Positions 32,594 through 41,711 of a stretch of DNA of 64,000 nt are shown here, piece by piece. The position numbers were made by a program, and so were the translations under genes. Source of the DNA: Ruminiclostridium papyrosolvens DSM 2782. Its GTDB lineage: Bacteria; Bacillota; Clostridia; Acetivibrionales; DSM-1351. The notes under the pieces are model-generated. The model was not told the DNA's origin. It worked only from the letters and a program-made list of their open reading frames with translations, and ran no database searches. Positions within the stretch are counted from its first letter, which is position 1. Each line of letters opens with the position of its first letter. Where the stretch lies: contig NZ_CP119677.1 in NCBI RefSeq assembly GCF_029318685.1, positions 1,846,001 to 1,910,000 on the forward strand, in the 5' to 3' direction.

Positions 32594-33376
32594 ATGAATT
32601 TACTTGATGTAAAATTTAGCAAATTAAAGAAAAAAAATGAAGGAGCTTTGATAGCATATTTCCCTTTGGGAGAAGTTGGTTTTAATACGATAGAACTGGC
32701 CAGAACATATATTGACAATGGTGTGGATATACTGGAAATAGGTTTTCCTGTTGAAACCCCATATCTTGATGGAAAAGTTGTATCTGATTCTATGAAAAGG
32801 ATATTAAACAACGACTTCGAAGTACAGGGGTTTTTTGATGAGATTAAAAAAATTAGAAGAGAATTTAAGGATCAACCATTAGAAGTGTTTGCGTATACAA
32901 GTGTATTTGAGCAAATCAGTATGGAGGATTTTCTTTCATTGTGTGAAAATAGTGGTGTTGACTCAGTGCTGTTTGTAGGTGCGGATAATTTAAAAATGAA
33001 GGAGTTGAGTACTGTTATACCTCCTTCGATATATAATTTATGGTTTGTTCCATATAACTATTCTGAGGACTATATAAATGAGGTAAAGGATTCAGCAAAA
33101 GGATATATTTTTTTACAGGCGACTGATGGTGTAACTGGTGCAAGAAATGAATTGGAATCGGGGTTAAAGGATATAATACGAGAAACAAAGAAAAAACTGG
33201 ATAATATTCCTATTTGTCCGGGATTTGGAATTTCAAATGCTGATCATTGCAAACAAATAAAAGAGATGGGAGCAGATGGTGTCATTATCGGTAGTTCATT
33301 ATTAAAGTTTCTTGTTACGCATTCATTAGAAGAAACAGGAAGTTTTATTAAAGAATTAAAAAGCGCGTTGAAATAA
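32594..33376 (+). CDS. trpA: Orphan tryptophan synthase alpha-chain homologue
   Basis: 260 residues, a complete TIM-barrel of TrpA type. The two catalytic acids are retained: Glu in DILEIGFP (E49 equivalent) and Asp in PYLDGKVV (D60 equivalent). Phosphate-binding loops are visible as GFGIS and DGVIIGSSL. TrpA cleaves indole-3-glycerol phosphate to indole and glyceraldehyde 3-phosphate and normally needs TrpB, but no trpB or other trp gene is adjacent. It stands alone between two terminators, so it may have a separate aldolase-like role (inference). Confidence 0.8.
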   Translation: MNLLDVKFSKLKKKNEGALIAYFPLGEVGFNTIELARTYIDNGVDILEIGFPVETPYLDGKVVSDSMKRILNNDFEVQGFFDEIKKIRREFKDQPLEVFAYTSVFEQISMEDFLSLCENSGVDSVLFVGADNLKMKELSTVIPPSIYNLWFVPYNYSEDYINEVKDSAKGYIFLQATDGVTGARNELESGLKDIIRETKKKLDNIPICPGFGISNADHCKQIKEMGADGVIIGSSLLKFLVTHSLEETGSFIKELKSALK

Positions 33377-33417
33377 ATAGAGAATTTAGATTATTCCTGT
33401 GATACGCATAATTCATC

Positions 33418-33447
33418 AAAAACACTGGCTTTTTAGCCGGTGTTTTT
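33418..33447 (+). terminator. Intrinsic terminator after trpA
   Basis: ACACTGGCT and AGCCGGTGT pair (one G-T) around TTTT and are followed by a T run. Confidence 0.8.
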
Positions 33448-33643
33448 GTGCTTTTTATCTAAAATTAAAGTAAAAATAATTAAGTAAATGTAAAAATATT
33501 TAATACGTAAATTATATACTATAGATTTATAATAACCTTATTAAAAACAATTCATTGCAGCAATTTTTGAATTATTTTTTTGAGTTTACATAATAGATTC
33601 AAAAAAGCCATTAGAATTGTAAAAGAAAAAGGAGGAATTAACA

Positions 33644-34978
33644 TTGAAAAAAACTATTTCATTGTGTCTGGCACTTGCTATGACAACATCAATTGCTCTA
33701 ACAGGATGTGGTTCAGGAAGTACATCAAAGGACTCCACAGGCGGTTCTACATCAACAGCAGGCTCAGGAACTGTAAAAACCACAAGCTTAAATTTCTGGA
33801 CGTTTCAGGAATTACACAAGGGCTTCTTTGATGATGCAGCAGCTACTTGGAACAAAAAACATACTGATAAGCCGGTAGAGCTTAAGATTGACGTATACCC
33901 GATTGATGAAATGCATAATAAGCTTCTGATTGCATTACAGTCCGGAACAGGAGCACCGGATATTGTTGATATTGAATGTGGAAAGTTTCCTAATTTTCTA
34001 AAGGGCAGCAAACCGGGACTGGCTGAGTTAAACAGAGTTGTTGAACCGGTGAAAGACAAATTGATAATGGGTAGAATGGAAAACTATGCGAAAAACGGTA
34101 AATACTACGGTATAGACTACCATGTTGGCGCACAGGTTATGTTTTACAATAAAGAGATTCTAGGTAAAGCAGGGGTAAATCCTGATAACATAAAAACTTG
34201 GGATGATTATATTGCAGCAGGAAAAACTGTAATGGAAAAAACAGGTAAGCCAATGACTACCATAGAAGCAACAGATCACTGGTCTTACTATCCTATACTG
34301 ACAATGCAAGGGTCAGATTACTTAACAAAAGATGGAAAACCACAATTAAATAATGAAACTAATGTTAAATCGTTGCAGTTCTTAAATGATATGCTGAACA
34401 AAGACAAGATTGCAGTTTTAGCTCCCGGAGGCTTTCATCATGCCGAAGAATACTGGTCATGGATGAACAAGGGTAATGCTGCTTCCGTTTGGATGCCAAT
34501 GTGGTATATGGGTAGATTTACACAATATATGCCTGACTTGAAAGACAAAATAGTAATCCGACCTATGCCTACTTTCCCGGGAGGAAAGAAGTCAGCCGGT
34601 ATGGGTGGTACAGGAACAGCGGTTACAGCACAAAGCAAAAATGTAGAGCTTTCTGTAGATTTCCTTGCAGAAGCAAAACTTTCATTGGAAGGTAGTATCA
34701 AGACTTGGACTATTCTTGGCTTTGATCCTATAAGAAGCGATGCATGGGCAGACCCTGCTATGAAATCTGACAATCAATACACACAATATTTTGGTAATGA
34801 TATATTTAGTACACTTCAAGGCATAGTGTCCGATGTTGGACCAATAAACTATGGGGATCTTTATCCTACAGCTTTATCACTGGTACAGAAGAACGTATTG
34901 TTCAAAGTATTGCAGGAAAAGAGTGAGACTCCGGAGCAGGCATTGAAAGAGGCTAACGAAGAACTCGTTAAGAAATAA
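33644..34978 (+). CDS. ABC transporter sugar-binding lipoprotein (CUT1 family)
   Basis: 444 residues from a TTG start behind GGAGG. The signal peptide ends in the lipobox LTGC (Cys at about residue 22), so the mature protein is a membrane-anchored lipoprotein. The rest matches family 1 extracellular solute-binding proteins: LNFWTFQELHKGFFDDAAAT, GAPDIVDIECGKFPNF, VMFYNKEILGKAG and a Trp-rich binding cleft. It binds an oligosaccharide for import through the two permeases downstream; the sugar is unknown. It is separated from them by a hairpin. Confidence 0.92.
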   Translation: MKKTISLCLALAMTTSIALTGCGSGSTSKDSTGGSTSTAGSGTVKTTSLNFWTFQELHKGFFDDAAATWNKKHTDKPVELKIDVYPIDEMHNKLLIALQSGTGAPDIVDIECGKFPNFLKGSKPGLAELNRVVEPVKDKLIMGRMENYAKNGKYYGIDYHVGAQVMFYNKEILGKAGVNPDNIKTWDDYIAAGKTVMEKTGKPMTTIEATDHWSYYPILTMQGSDYLTKDGKPQLNNETNVKSLQFLNDMLNKDKIAVLAPGGFHHAEEYWSWMNKGNAASVWMPMWYMGRFTQYMPDLKDKIVIRPMPTFPGGKKSAGMGGTGTAVTAQSKNVELSVDFLAEAKLSLEGSIKTWTILGFDPIRSDAWADPAMKSDNQYTQYFGNDIFSTLQGIVSDVGPINYGDLYPTALSLVQKNVLFKVLQEKSETPEQALKEANEELVKK

Positions 34979-34999
34979 AACTATATTTAGTTAGGAGTA

Positions 35000-35034
35000 A
35001 AGATTCAACTGGTGCTCTAGGTTGAATCTTTTCT
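35000..35034 (+). terminator. Hairpin between binding protein and permeases (partial terminator)
   Basis: AAGATTCAAC and GTTGAATCTT form a perfect 10-bp stem followed by TTCTTCC. Such hairpins usually let the binding protein be made in excess over the permeases. Confidence 0.65.
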
Positions 35035-35057
35035 TCCTAATTAGGGGGGGGAATAAG

Positions 35058-35999
35058 ATGACTGTCAACACGACAAATACTATGAAATTGCAGCCTGAAA
35101 AACCAAGGAGAAAAGTTCATCTTAAACAAGAAAAAATTGCTCCTTATATCTTTGTTTTACCATTTATCCTTACCTTTTTAGTTTTTTTCCTATATCCGAT
35201 AATTTCAACGGTATTAACAAGCTTTCAGGAAGTGCTGGGCCCCGGTGATGCCAAGTTTATAGGTCTTAAAAACTATAGAAATATGATAAATGAACACTTC
35301 TTTAATGCATTATGGGTAACCACAAGATATACTTTTTGGACTATTCTTGTATTGGTACCGATACCAATGCTGCTCTCTATAGTCTTAAACCGTAAAAATA
35401 TTTTAGGCAGGAACATTTTTCGTTCAGCTTTTTTTCTACCTGCGCTAACATCAGTAATAGTTGCGGGATTATTTTTCAGATTGGCTTTTGGTGAGCAGGA
35501 TACTACATTAGTTAATATGATATTAGGGTTTTTTGGAATCCCTAAAACGACCTGGCTTCAACGAGGACATACAGCAATGTTTGTTATGGTTGTTCTTAGT
35601 ACTTGGAGATGGTTGGGCGTTAATGTAATCTATTTCTTATCTGGACTTCAGAATATACCTGTGGAGCAGTATGAATCAGCATCAATAGACGGTGCAAGTG
35701 AATGGAGAAAGTTCCTGAGCATAACTGTTCCCGGATTAAAGCCGGTTATTACTTATGTAGTTACTATAAGTATTTACGGCGGTTACTCAATGTTTGCCGA
35801 ATCATATACTTTATTTGGTCCAAGATCACCGGGTGACATAGGTCTTACTATGGTAAGTTTGATTTATCAGCAGGGATTTAATGAGAATAACTTTGGAGCG
35901 GGTTCAGCTATCGGAATAACCTTATTGATTATACTGATGGCTGTAAACATGATACAACTTGCACTAACAGGTTTCTTCAAGAAGGAGGGGGATGATTAA
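35058..35999 (+). CDS. Sugar ABC transporter permease (MalF type)
   Basis: 313 residues from the ATG after a long G run (AGGGGGGGG). Six membrane helices are predicted, with the EAA loop in YESASIDGASEWRKFLSITVPGLKPV, the contact site for the ATPase. It starts 79 bases after the binding-protein stop and ends directly against the second permease. No ATPase gene is in the cluster, so a shared MsmK-type ATPase elsewhere is expected. Confidence 0.93.
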   Translation: MTVNTTNTMKLQPEKPRRKVHLKQEKIAPYIFVLPFILTFLVFFLYPIISTVLTSFQEVLGPGDAKFIGLKNYRNMINEHFFNALWVTTRYTFWTILVLVPIPMLLSIVLNRKNILGRNIFRSAFFLPALTSVIVAGLFFRLAFGEQDTTLVNMILGFFGIPKTTWLQRGHTAMFVMVVLSTWRWLGVNVIYFLSGLQNIPVEQYESASIDGASEWRKFLSITVPGLKPVITYVVTISIYGGYSMFAESYTLFGPRSPGDIGLTMVSLIYQQGFNENNFGAGSAIGITLLIILMAVNMIQLALTGFFKKEGDD

Positions 36000-36848
36000 A
36001 TGGCAGCAAATAAATTAAAAAACAATATTTTAACAGTAGCAATAATTATATTGATGCTTGCAGTTGCGATATTTTGCCTAGCACCTTTTTTCTTCTTATT
36101 CTTGTCCTCATTTAAACCCGGTTCTGAAATGATTAGGAATGGTATAAGCATTAAACCTGATTTCGGTAACATGAATTTAAATAATTACAAATTGTTGTGG
36201 GAAGGTAAAGAGGGCATATACCTATATTGGTACAGAAACAGTTTAGTTATTACTGTACTTGGAACTGTCATTTCACTGTTTATGACATCCATGGTTGGCT
36301 ATGGTCTGGCTGTATATAAATTCAAGGGAAGAAACCTTATTTTTGTTCTTGTGCTTATAATTATGATGATTCCCGTTGAGATACTAATCTTACCGTTGTA
36401 CAAAATGTCAATTTCACTTAAACTCATTGATTCGTATCTGGGCGTTATACTTCCGTTTGCAGTATCACCGTTTGCAGTGTTCTTCTTCAGACAATACGCC
36501 ATAGGGCTTCCCAAGGCCTTTTTAGATGCAGGAAGAATTGACGGCTGCAGTGAGTTTGGAATGTATTTTAAAATAATGATGCCTCTAATGCTGCCCGCTT
36601 TTGGTGCAATGACAATACTACTTGCAATGAACAACTGGAATAGTTTTGTTTGGCCGTTAATAGTACTTCGTTCAAATGAAATGCTTACTTTGCCCATAGG
36701 ACTTCAGTCTCTGATTACACCTTATGGAAACAATTACGACTTATTACTCTCCGGAGCAGTAATGTCAATTATTCCAATTATGATTGTATTTTTCTGTAAC
36801 CAAAAGGCATTTATTGAAGGCCTTACAGTTGGTGGTGTAAAAGGTTAA
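36000..36848 (+). CDS. Sugar ABC transporter permease (MalG type)
   Basis: 282 residues, starting at the base after the stop of the first permease; AGGAGGGGG before that stop is the ribosome site. Six helices are predicted, and the EAA loop reads FLDAGRIDGCSEFGMYFKIM then MPLMLPAF. Forms the heterodimeric channel with the MalF-type subunit. A 20-bp inverted repeat follows. Confidence 0.93.
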   Translation: MAANKLKNNILTVAIIILMLAVAIFCLAPFFFLFLSSFKPGSEMIRNGISIKPDFGNMNLNNYKLLWEGKEGIYLYWYRNSLVITVLGTVISLFMTSMVGYGLAVYKFKGRNLIFVLVLIIMMIPVEILILPLYKMSISLKLIDSYLGVILPFAVSPFAVFFFRQYAIGLPKAFLDAGRIDGCSEFGMYFKIMMPLMLPAFGAMTILLAMNNWNSFVWPLIVLRSNEMLTLPIGLQSLITPYGNNYDLLLSGAVMSIIPIMIVFFCNQKAFIEGLTVGGVKG

Positions 36849-36866
36849 CATCTAGCTTGGATAATT

Positions 36867-36910
36867 ATACTATATGTTATATATTAGTCTTAATATATAA
36901 TGTATAGTAT
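36867..36910. other. 20-bp AT-rich inverted repeat between transporter and sensor kinase
   Basis: Arms 36867-36886 and 36891-36910 are complementary at 18 of 20 positions, with a GTCT loop. There is no T run, so it is more likely an operator or mRNA-processing/stability element than a terminator. Confidence 0.55.
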
Positions 36911-36949
36911 ATTATTTATTTTCTAAATAATTGCGAAAGTTGGTTGTTT

Positions 36950-38830
36950 ATGTATTCCTTTTTTGCATTTCTTAGGAGATTGAAGAAAATATTCAATTCG
37001 GTTTTAATTAATATCGTTTCGATAATCAGAAACATAAAGATTCAGCAGAGGTTAATTCTTATATTAATTATGCTCTCAGTTGTACCCCTTGTTATTACAA
37101 GTATTTTTTCATATAACCAATCAAGCTCTGCAATAAGAAGCAAAACCAGTACATATTCATCTCAGGTAATGAACCAGGTTGGTGTTAATATTGAAAGAGA
37201 ACTTAACAGATTGGAAAATGACAGCATAGAAATTGAATTCTCCTCATTAACCCAAAACGTTTTGACGAATATCAAAAATATGTCTGCTTGGGAAATAGAA
37301 ATCGTACAGCTCACTATGAAAGAAAACTTGGTAAAAAAGTTTTCTTTTTTGCATGATGTTTCAGATGTTCTGCTATATACAAACGACCGCAGAAGGATAG
37401 TAGCTTATGGTGACAGGAGTTTTAAGCTAAATCTTAAAAAAGAATTTTTAGATACCTATTTGAAAGAGCTGGAAGAAAAAGAGGGCACCCCGGTTTGGAA
37501 AAGTTCCAACATTGATGTTGAAGAAAGATTAGTAAAGTTTGCAACAAGTGCTGAACAGATGAATAAAAGCGATTGTATATTACTTGGAAGAGCAGTTCTT
37601 TCTCTGGAGACACGAGAGATAATAGGAACACTGCTTATTCGCACAAATGAGAGATATTTTTCAAACATATACAGAAATATTGACATGGGAAAAAATGCCG
37701 ATATCTTTGTTGTTGACTCTGATGGAATTGTTGTTTCAAGCAGAAATACAAAAATACCTGTGGCAAAGCAATACAAGGATCAAATGCTGATAAAGGAGCT
37801 GCTGAACAGAACAGGTAGCCAAGATAAGACATTCAATATGTCTATTGATGGCAAAAAGTATATGATTGCTTTTTCGTATCTGAAAGACGCCGACTGGTTT
37901 GTGGTAAGTACAATACCGTACTCATATCTGAACGCAGAGGTAAAGGGTATACTTACTAACATTATGTTGCTGGTTATGGGATGTTCCGTTCTGGCAGTAT
38001 TATTGTCCTACATATTTACACTGACTTTATCAAAACCGCTGAAGCGTCTTATTAATACTATGAATGAAGTGAAAAGAGGCAATCTTTCTGTTAGTATAAT
38101 AGATAACAGCACCGATGAAATAGGTGAAGTAGTAGGCAATTTTAATACAATGCTTAATGAGATAAAAAATCTCATGGAGAGTGTGAAGCTTAACGAGAAA
38201 CAGAAAAGAGAAGCAGAAATAAAAATTTTACAAGCACAGATAAATCCGCATTTTTTATCTAATACTCTCAATACTGTCAAGTGGCTTGCAGGGGCCCAAA
38301 AAGCACATAATATCGAAGCTCTGGTTTCATCTCTGATTAAACTGCTGCATGTCAGTATGGGTAAGGGCGACGATTTTATAACTATGGGTGAAGAGGTTGA
38401 ATATATAAAAAGTTATATCAATATTCAGGAATACAGATATTATGATAAATTCAGAGTTGTATTTGAAATTGAAGAGGATATCCTTGATTATAAGGTTTTA
38501 AGATTCCTGATACAGCCTGTTGTTGAGAACGCTATAATTCATGGTATCGGGCCTATGACGGAACAAGGTCTGATTTCTATAAAGGGATTTAAATATAATG
38601 ATGTTTTAAAAATTCGTGTAACTGATAATGGTGAAGGAATACCGAGAGAAAGACTATGTAAAATTTTAACAGTGGATGATTATGAGAATAAATCTAAATT
38701 CAGTGGTATCGGAATAAATAATGTAAATGAACGAATACAAATTAATTTTGGAGATGAATTCGGTTTACATATAGAAAGTGTTCCTAAATTGTACACTACT
38801 GTTGAATTGACTCTACCCATTATTTCTTAA
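36950..38830 (+). CDS. YesM-type sensor histidine kinase
   Basis: 627 residues (ATG at 36950; the start is uncertain because the ribosome site is weak). Membrane helix 1 at about 36-56, an extracellular Cache-like sensor (about 60-325), helix 2 at about 335-357, HAMP at about 358-410, then the PF06580 kinase box AQINPHFLSNTLNTVKWLAG with the phospho-acceptor His, and an ATPase domain (VVENAIIHGI, DNGEGI, GIGINNVNER). It pairs with the AraC-type regulator 13 bases downstream and probably senses the carbohydrate taken up by the neighbouring transporter. Confidence 0.92.
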   Translation: MYSFFAFLRRLKKIFNSVLINIVSIIRNIKIQQRLILILIMLSVVPLVITSIFSYNQSSSAIRSKTSTYSSQVMNQVGVNIERELNRLENDSIEIEFSSLTQNVLTNIKNMSAWEIEIVQLTMKENLVKKFSFLHDVSDVLLYTNDRRRIVAYGDRSFKLNLKKEFLDTYLKELEEKEGTPVWKSSNIDVEERLVKFATSAEQMNKSDCILLGRAVLSLETREIIGTLLIRTNERYFSNIYRNIDMGKNADIFVVDSDGIVVSSRNTKIPVAKQYKDQMLIKELLNRTGSQDKTFNMSIDGKKYMIAFSYLKDADWFVVSTIPYSYLNAEVKGILTNIMLLVMGCSVLAVLLSYIFTLTLSKPLKRLINTMNEVKRGNLSVSIIDNSTDEIGEVVGNFNTMLNEIKNLMESVKLNEKQKREAEIKILQAQINPHFLSNTLNTVKWLAGAQKAHNIEALVSSLIKLLHVSMGKGDDFITMGEEVEYIKSYINIQEYRYYDKFRVVFEIEEDILDYKVLRFLIQPVVENAIIHGIGPMTEQGLISIKGFKYNDVLKIRVTDNGEGIPRERLCKILTVDDYENKSKFSGIGINNVNERIQINFGDEFGLHIESVPKLYTTVELTLPIIS

Positions 38831-38843
38831 GGAGTGTTAAACA

Positions 38844-40481
38844 ATGATCAAAGTTTTGATAGTAGATGATGATTCGATAGCAAGAACTAATATTAAAATA
38901 ATGATTGACTGGGAAAATGACGGCTTTGAGATATGTGGAGAGGCGTCAAATGGACAGGAGGCCATAAACCTGATAAATGAAACCATTCCTGAAATTGTTA
39001 TTACCGATATGAGTATGCCTATAATTGATGGGATAGCATTAATTGAGCATTTGAATTTTAATTTTCCTCAAATAAAAGTTATTGCCCTCAGCGGATATGA
39101 AGATTTTGAATATGTAAGAAGGAGTTTAAAAAACGGTGCTTTAGACTATATATTGAAGCATTCTCTTGACGGCAAATCATTGATGGAAGCCCTTAAAGCA
39201 GCAAGAATAAAAATAATGGCTGAAATATTTGAGCATAACAAAAATGCAATGCTTGAAATGCAGATAAATGAAAGCAGAACTGTGCTTAGGCAGAAATTCA
39301 TTAAACAGCTGGTGCTGGCTGACATAATTGAACTGACGGAAATTGAGCAGAAGATAGCGGATTTAAAACTTGATATTGAGACAAAAAATATCTCCTTGGT
39401 ATTATTTGAGGTGGATGATTTTGGAAGTATCTGCGAAAAGTTTTCTCCAAAAGAATTAAACAAGTTAATATCCTCGGTAGAAGAAATTACAGCGGAAATA
39501 TTGAAGGGCTCGGTAAAAGGAGTTATATCTCATATTAGTGACGGCAAGTTTGTAATTATATTCTCTTTTGGAAATATGCGCAGTGATTTATATATTTATA
39601 ACTTAATTGTAACAACCATAAACAGAATTAAATCAAGTATAAAAAGATATTTGAATATTACTGCTTGCTTTAGTTACAGTAAAGTTTTCAGTGATATTAC
39701 CTTTATACATAAATATTATAAAGAGGCTGAACTTTTACTAAAAGACAGATTTTTTATGGGAAAAGACAGGATAATTAAAGAAGCTTCTCGTAACAGTACT
39801 TCCAACGAATATCTGAACCTTGAAATCAGCGAAGAAAAGACAATAATTGAGGCCTTAAAAACTCAGGATAACGATAATATTGAGAAATGTCTGACTAAAG
39901 TATTTGCAAGACTTACGAATAATAGTGCAAGTTACAATTCAATTCAGATGATATGTGCAGAGCTGATAAATATTGTTAATCGGGTAGCCAGAGAGACCGG
40001 AATAGATATTAAAAATGTTTATAATGATAAGGATATTCCGTATTCAAGTATGAAAAAGATTGAAACCTTAATAGAAATGAGGGAGTGGATTTTAAAGTCA
40101 TATACTAAGCTGACAGAACTTATTGGGGATATAAAATTTGACCCCAACTATTCAGAGTATACTAAAAAAGCCATTAGTTATATTCATAAGAATTATAAAA
40201 ATAATGTATCACTAAATGAAGCTGCAGAACATATAGGCGTTAATAGCTCATATCTTAGCAGAATTTTTAAGGAAGACTGCGGAATGGGGTTTGTAGAATA
40301 TCTGAATAAAATTCGTGTAGGATATGCAAAGCAGGTAATAGAGTCAGGAAGAATGAAGCTTAAGGATGTCGTAAAAGAGGCAGGGTTTAATAACTATACA
40401 TACTTTTTCAAGGTGTTTAAAGATGTGTTAAATATGACCCCTGTTGAATATGAAAAGAGGTACAGAGTAAATAAAAATTAG
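38844..40481 (+). CDS. YesN-type response regulator (REC + AraC HTH)
   Basis: 545 residues. REC domain 1-120 with acidic pocket VDDD, phospho-acceptor Asp in IVITDMSMP, and a KxG-equivalent Lys in ILKHS. The middle about 300 residues are the variable linker of this family. The C-terminal AraC double HTH (about 440-540) includes YLSRIFKEDCGMGFVEYLN and YTYFFKVFKDVLNMTPVEY. Expected to activate the sugar transporter genes upstream. Confidence 0.93.
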   Translation: MIKVLIVDDDSIARTNIKIMIDWENDGFEICGEASNGQEAINLINETIPEIVITDMSMPIIDGIALIEHLNFNFPQIKVIALSGYEDFEYVRRSLKNGALDYILKHSLDGKSLMEALKAARIKIMAEIFEHNKNAMLEMQINESRTVLRQKFIKQLVLADIIELTEIEQKIADLKLDIETKNISLVLFEVDDFGSICEKFSPKELNKLISSVEEITAEILKGSVKGVISHISDGKFVIIFSFGNMRSDLYIYNLIVTTINRIKSSIKRYLNITACFSYSKVFSDITFIHKYYKEAELLLKDRFFMGKDRIIKEASRNSTSNEYLNLEISEEKTIIEALKTQDNDNIEKCLTKVFARLTNNSASYNSIQMICAELINIVNRVARETGIDIKNVYNDKDIPYSSMKKIETLIEMREWILKSYTKLTELIGDIKFDPNYSEYTKKAISYIHKNYKNNVSLNEAAEHIGVNSSYLSRIFKEDCGMGFVEYLNKIRVGYAKQVIESGRMKLKDVVKEAGFNNYTYFFKVFKDVLNMTPVEYEKRYRVNKN

Positions 40482-40633
40482 TTGAGTCTTAATTTTGCAG
40501 CCCCTGATATTTTTACTGACATTAAATTTAGTATTGAGTTTAATTTGCGAATAATGTAATATTAAATCCAAGTGTTTTTCTCATTCATTTTGTTATGGTA
40601 ACTTATATATCTATTATATTGGGGAGACGGGTA

Positions 40634-41311
40634 ATGACAAACAGGAATAAAACTGAAGTTTACATATATGGAAGCAAGTACACGATTTCAGGAGCAGAAT
40701 CCGAAGAATATATGCATAAACTTTCTCTGTACGTTGATAAAAAAATGAGGGAGTTTTCTGAAGTTAATAATGCACTTAGTTCCGGGATGATTTCAGTATT
40801 GGCTTCAATAAATATTGCAGATGACTATTTTAAGACATTAGGTAAATTACAAAATATCACAGAAAACCAAAATACCAAAGCTGAATTAATTGAAAAAGAA
40901 TACAAACAAAAAATTGAAGAACTGACCTTAGAAATCCAAAAGTTTAAGTCTGATGCAGTTATCATGGAAGAAGCTATGACTTCTCAGACCAACGATTTGG
41001 AAGTTTTAAAATATGAGTATGAAAAGAAAGAAAAAAGTCTTAAAGATCAAATCGAATTATTGATGGTTGAAGCCGACTACAAGGATGAAGCTATTGCAAA
41101 TCAGTTGGAAGAACTGTCAAATGAGCATACTCAAAATAGAGAAGAACTAAAAGAGCAGATATTTAAGTTGAAGGATGACAATGCTGCCAAAGAACAGACA
41201 ATTGCCGATTTAACAAAAAAGTTTGAGCAATTGGAGTCTGAATACAAGGAAATGGAAGAATTATATCAGGAAGAGTATAACCGAATTAAAAATGAAAAGA
41301 CATCCCTTTAA
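40634..41311 (+). CDS. zapA: ZapA-like cell division protein with long coiled-coil extension
   Basis: 225 residues from the ATG in GGGGAGACGGGTAATG; an upstream ATG at 40595 lacks a ribosome site. The N-terminal about 90 residues fit ZapA (VYIYGSKYTISGAESEEYMH, VDKKMREF, then SVLASINIADDY), which binds and bundles FtsZ. Residues about 95-225 are continuous charged coiled coil, much longer than the usual 80-110 residue ZapA. A terminator begins inside its last codons. Confidence 0.85.
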   Translation: MTNRNKTEVYIYGSKYTISGAESEEYMHKLSLYVDKKMREFSEVNNALSSGMISVLASINIADDYFKTLGKLQNITENQNTKAELIEKEYKQKIEELTLEIQKFKSDAVIMEEAMTSQTNDLEVLKYEYEKKEKSLKDQIELLMVEADYKDEAIANQLEELSNEHTQNREELKEQIFKLKDDNAAKEQTIADLTKKFEQLESEYKEMEELYQEEYNRIKNEKTSL

Positions 41312-41338
41312 TTACTTTACTTAGGGGATGTCTTTAAT
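41296..41338. terminator. Bidirectional terminator between zapA and ferredoxin
   Basis: AAAGACATCCC (41296-41306) pairs with GGGATGTCTTT (41325-41335). A strong T run follows on the minus strand (TTTTCATTTTT) and a weak one on plus, serving the two convergent genes. Confidence 0.75.
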
Positions 41339-41343
41339 ATGTT

Positions 41344-41535
41344 CTATTCCTCCAGGTCAATAACGCTTACAGGACAGGCATCTCTGGCATCCTCGGCTTC
41401 CTGAAGATTTTCTTCTTGTATATCTTCTTCAATAGCTTCGGCCTTATTGTCCTCGTTCATACTAAATACTGCGGGGCATATAGAAGTACATAATTCACAA
41501 CTTATACAACCGTCCTGATCTACAGATGCTTTCAT
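41344..41535 (-). CDS. Monocluster [4Fe-4S] ferredoxin
   Basis: 63 residues with C-x-x-C-x-x-x-x-x-C (CISCELCTSICP, the CxxCxxxC-type N-terminal motif) and a distal CPV near the C-terminus: four ligands for a single cluster. An acidic insert of about 25 residues lies between. Acts as a small electron carrier in the cytoplasm; partner unknown. AGGAGG precedes the ATG. Confidence 0.9.
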   Translation of the reverse strand: MKASVDQDGCISCELCTSICPAVFSMNEDNKAEAIEEDIQEENLQEAEDARDACPVSVIDLEE

Positions 41536-41711
41536 TTGCAGTCCTCCTTAAAATTATTAATCCATAACTATAGACTATTATTCTCCCAAAACAAATAAAT
41601 ATACAAAAAATGTAAGAGGAAATCAGATGTAATATTATGAAGTTTGATTATTGATTTTACATGGGACATGAGTTATATTAAATACAAATATAAATGGAGA
41701 AACATAAAAAT

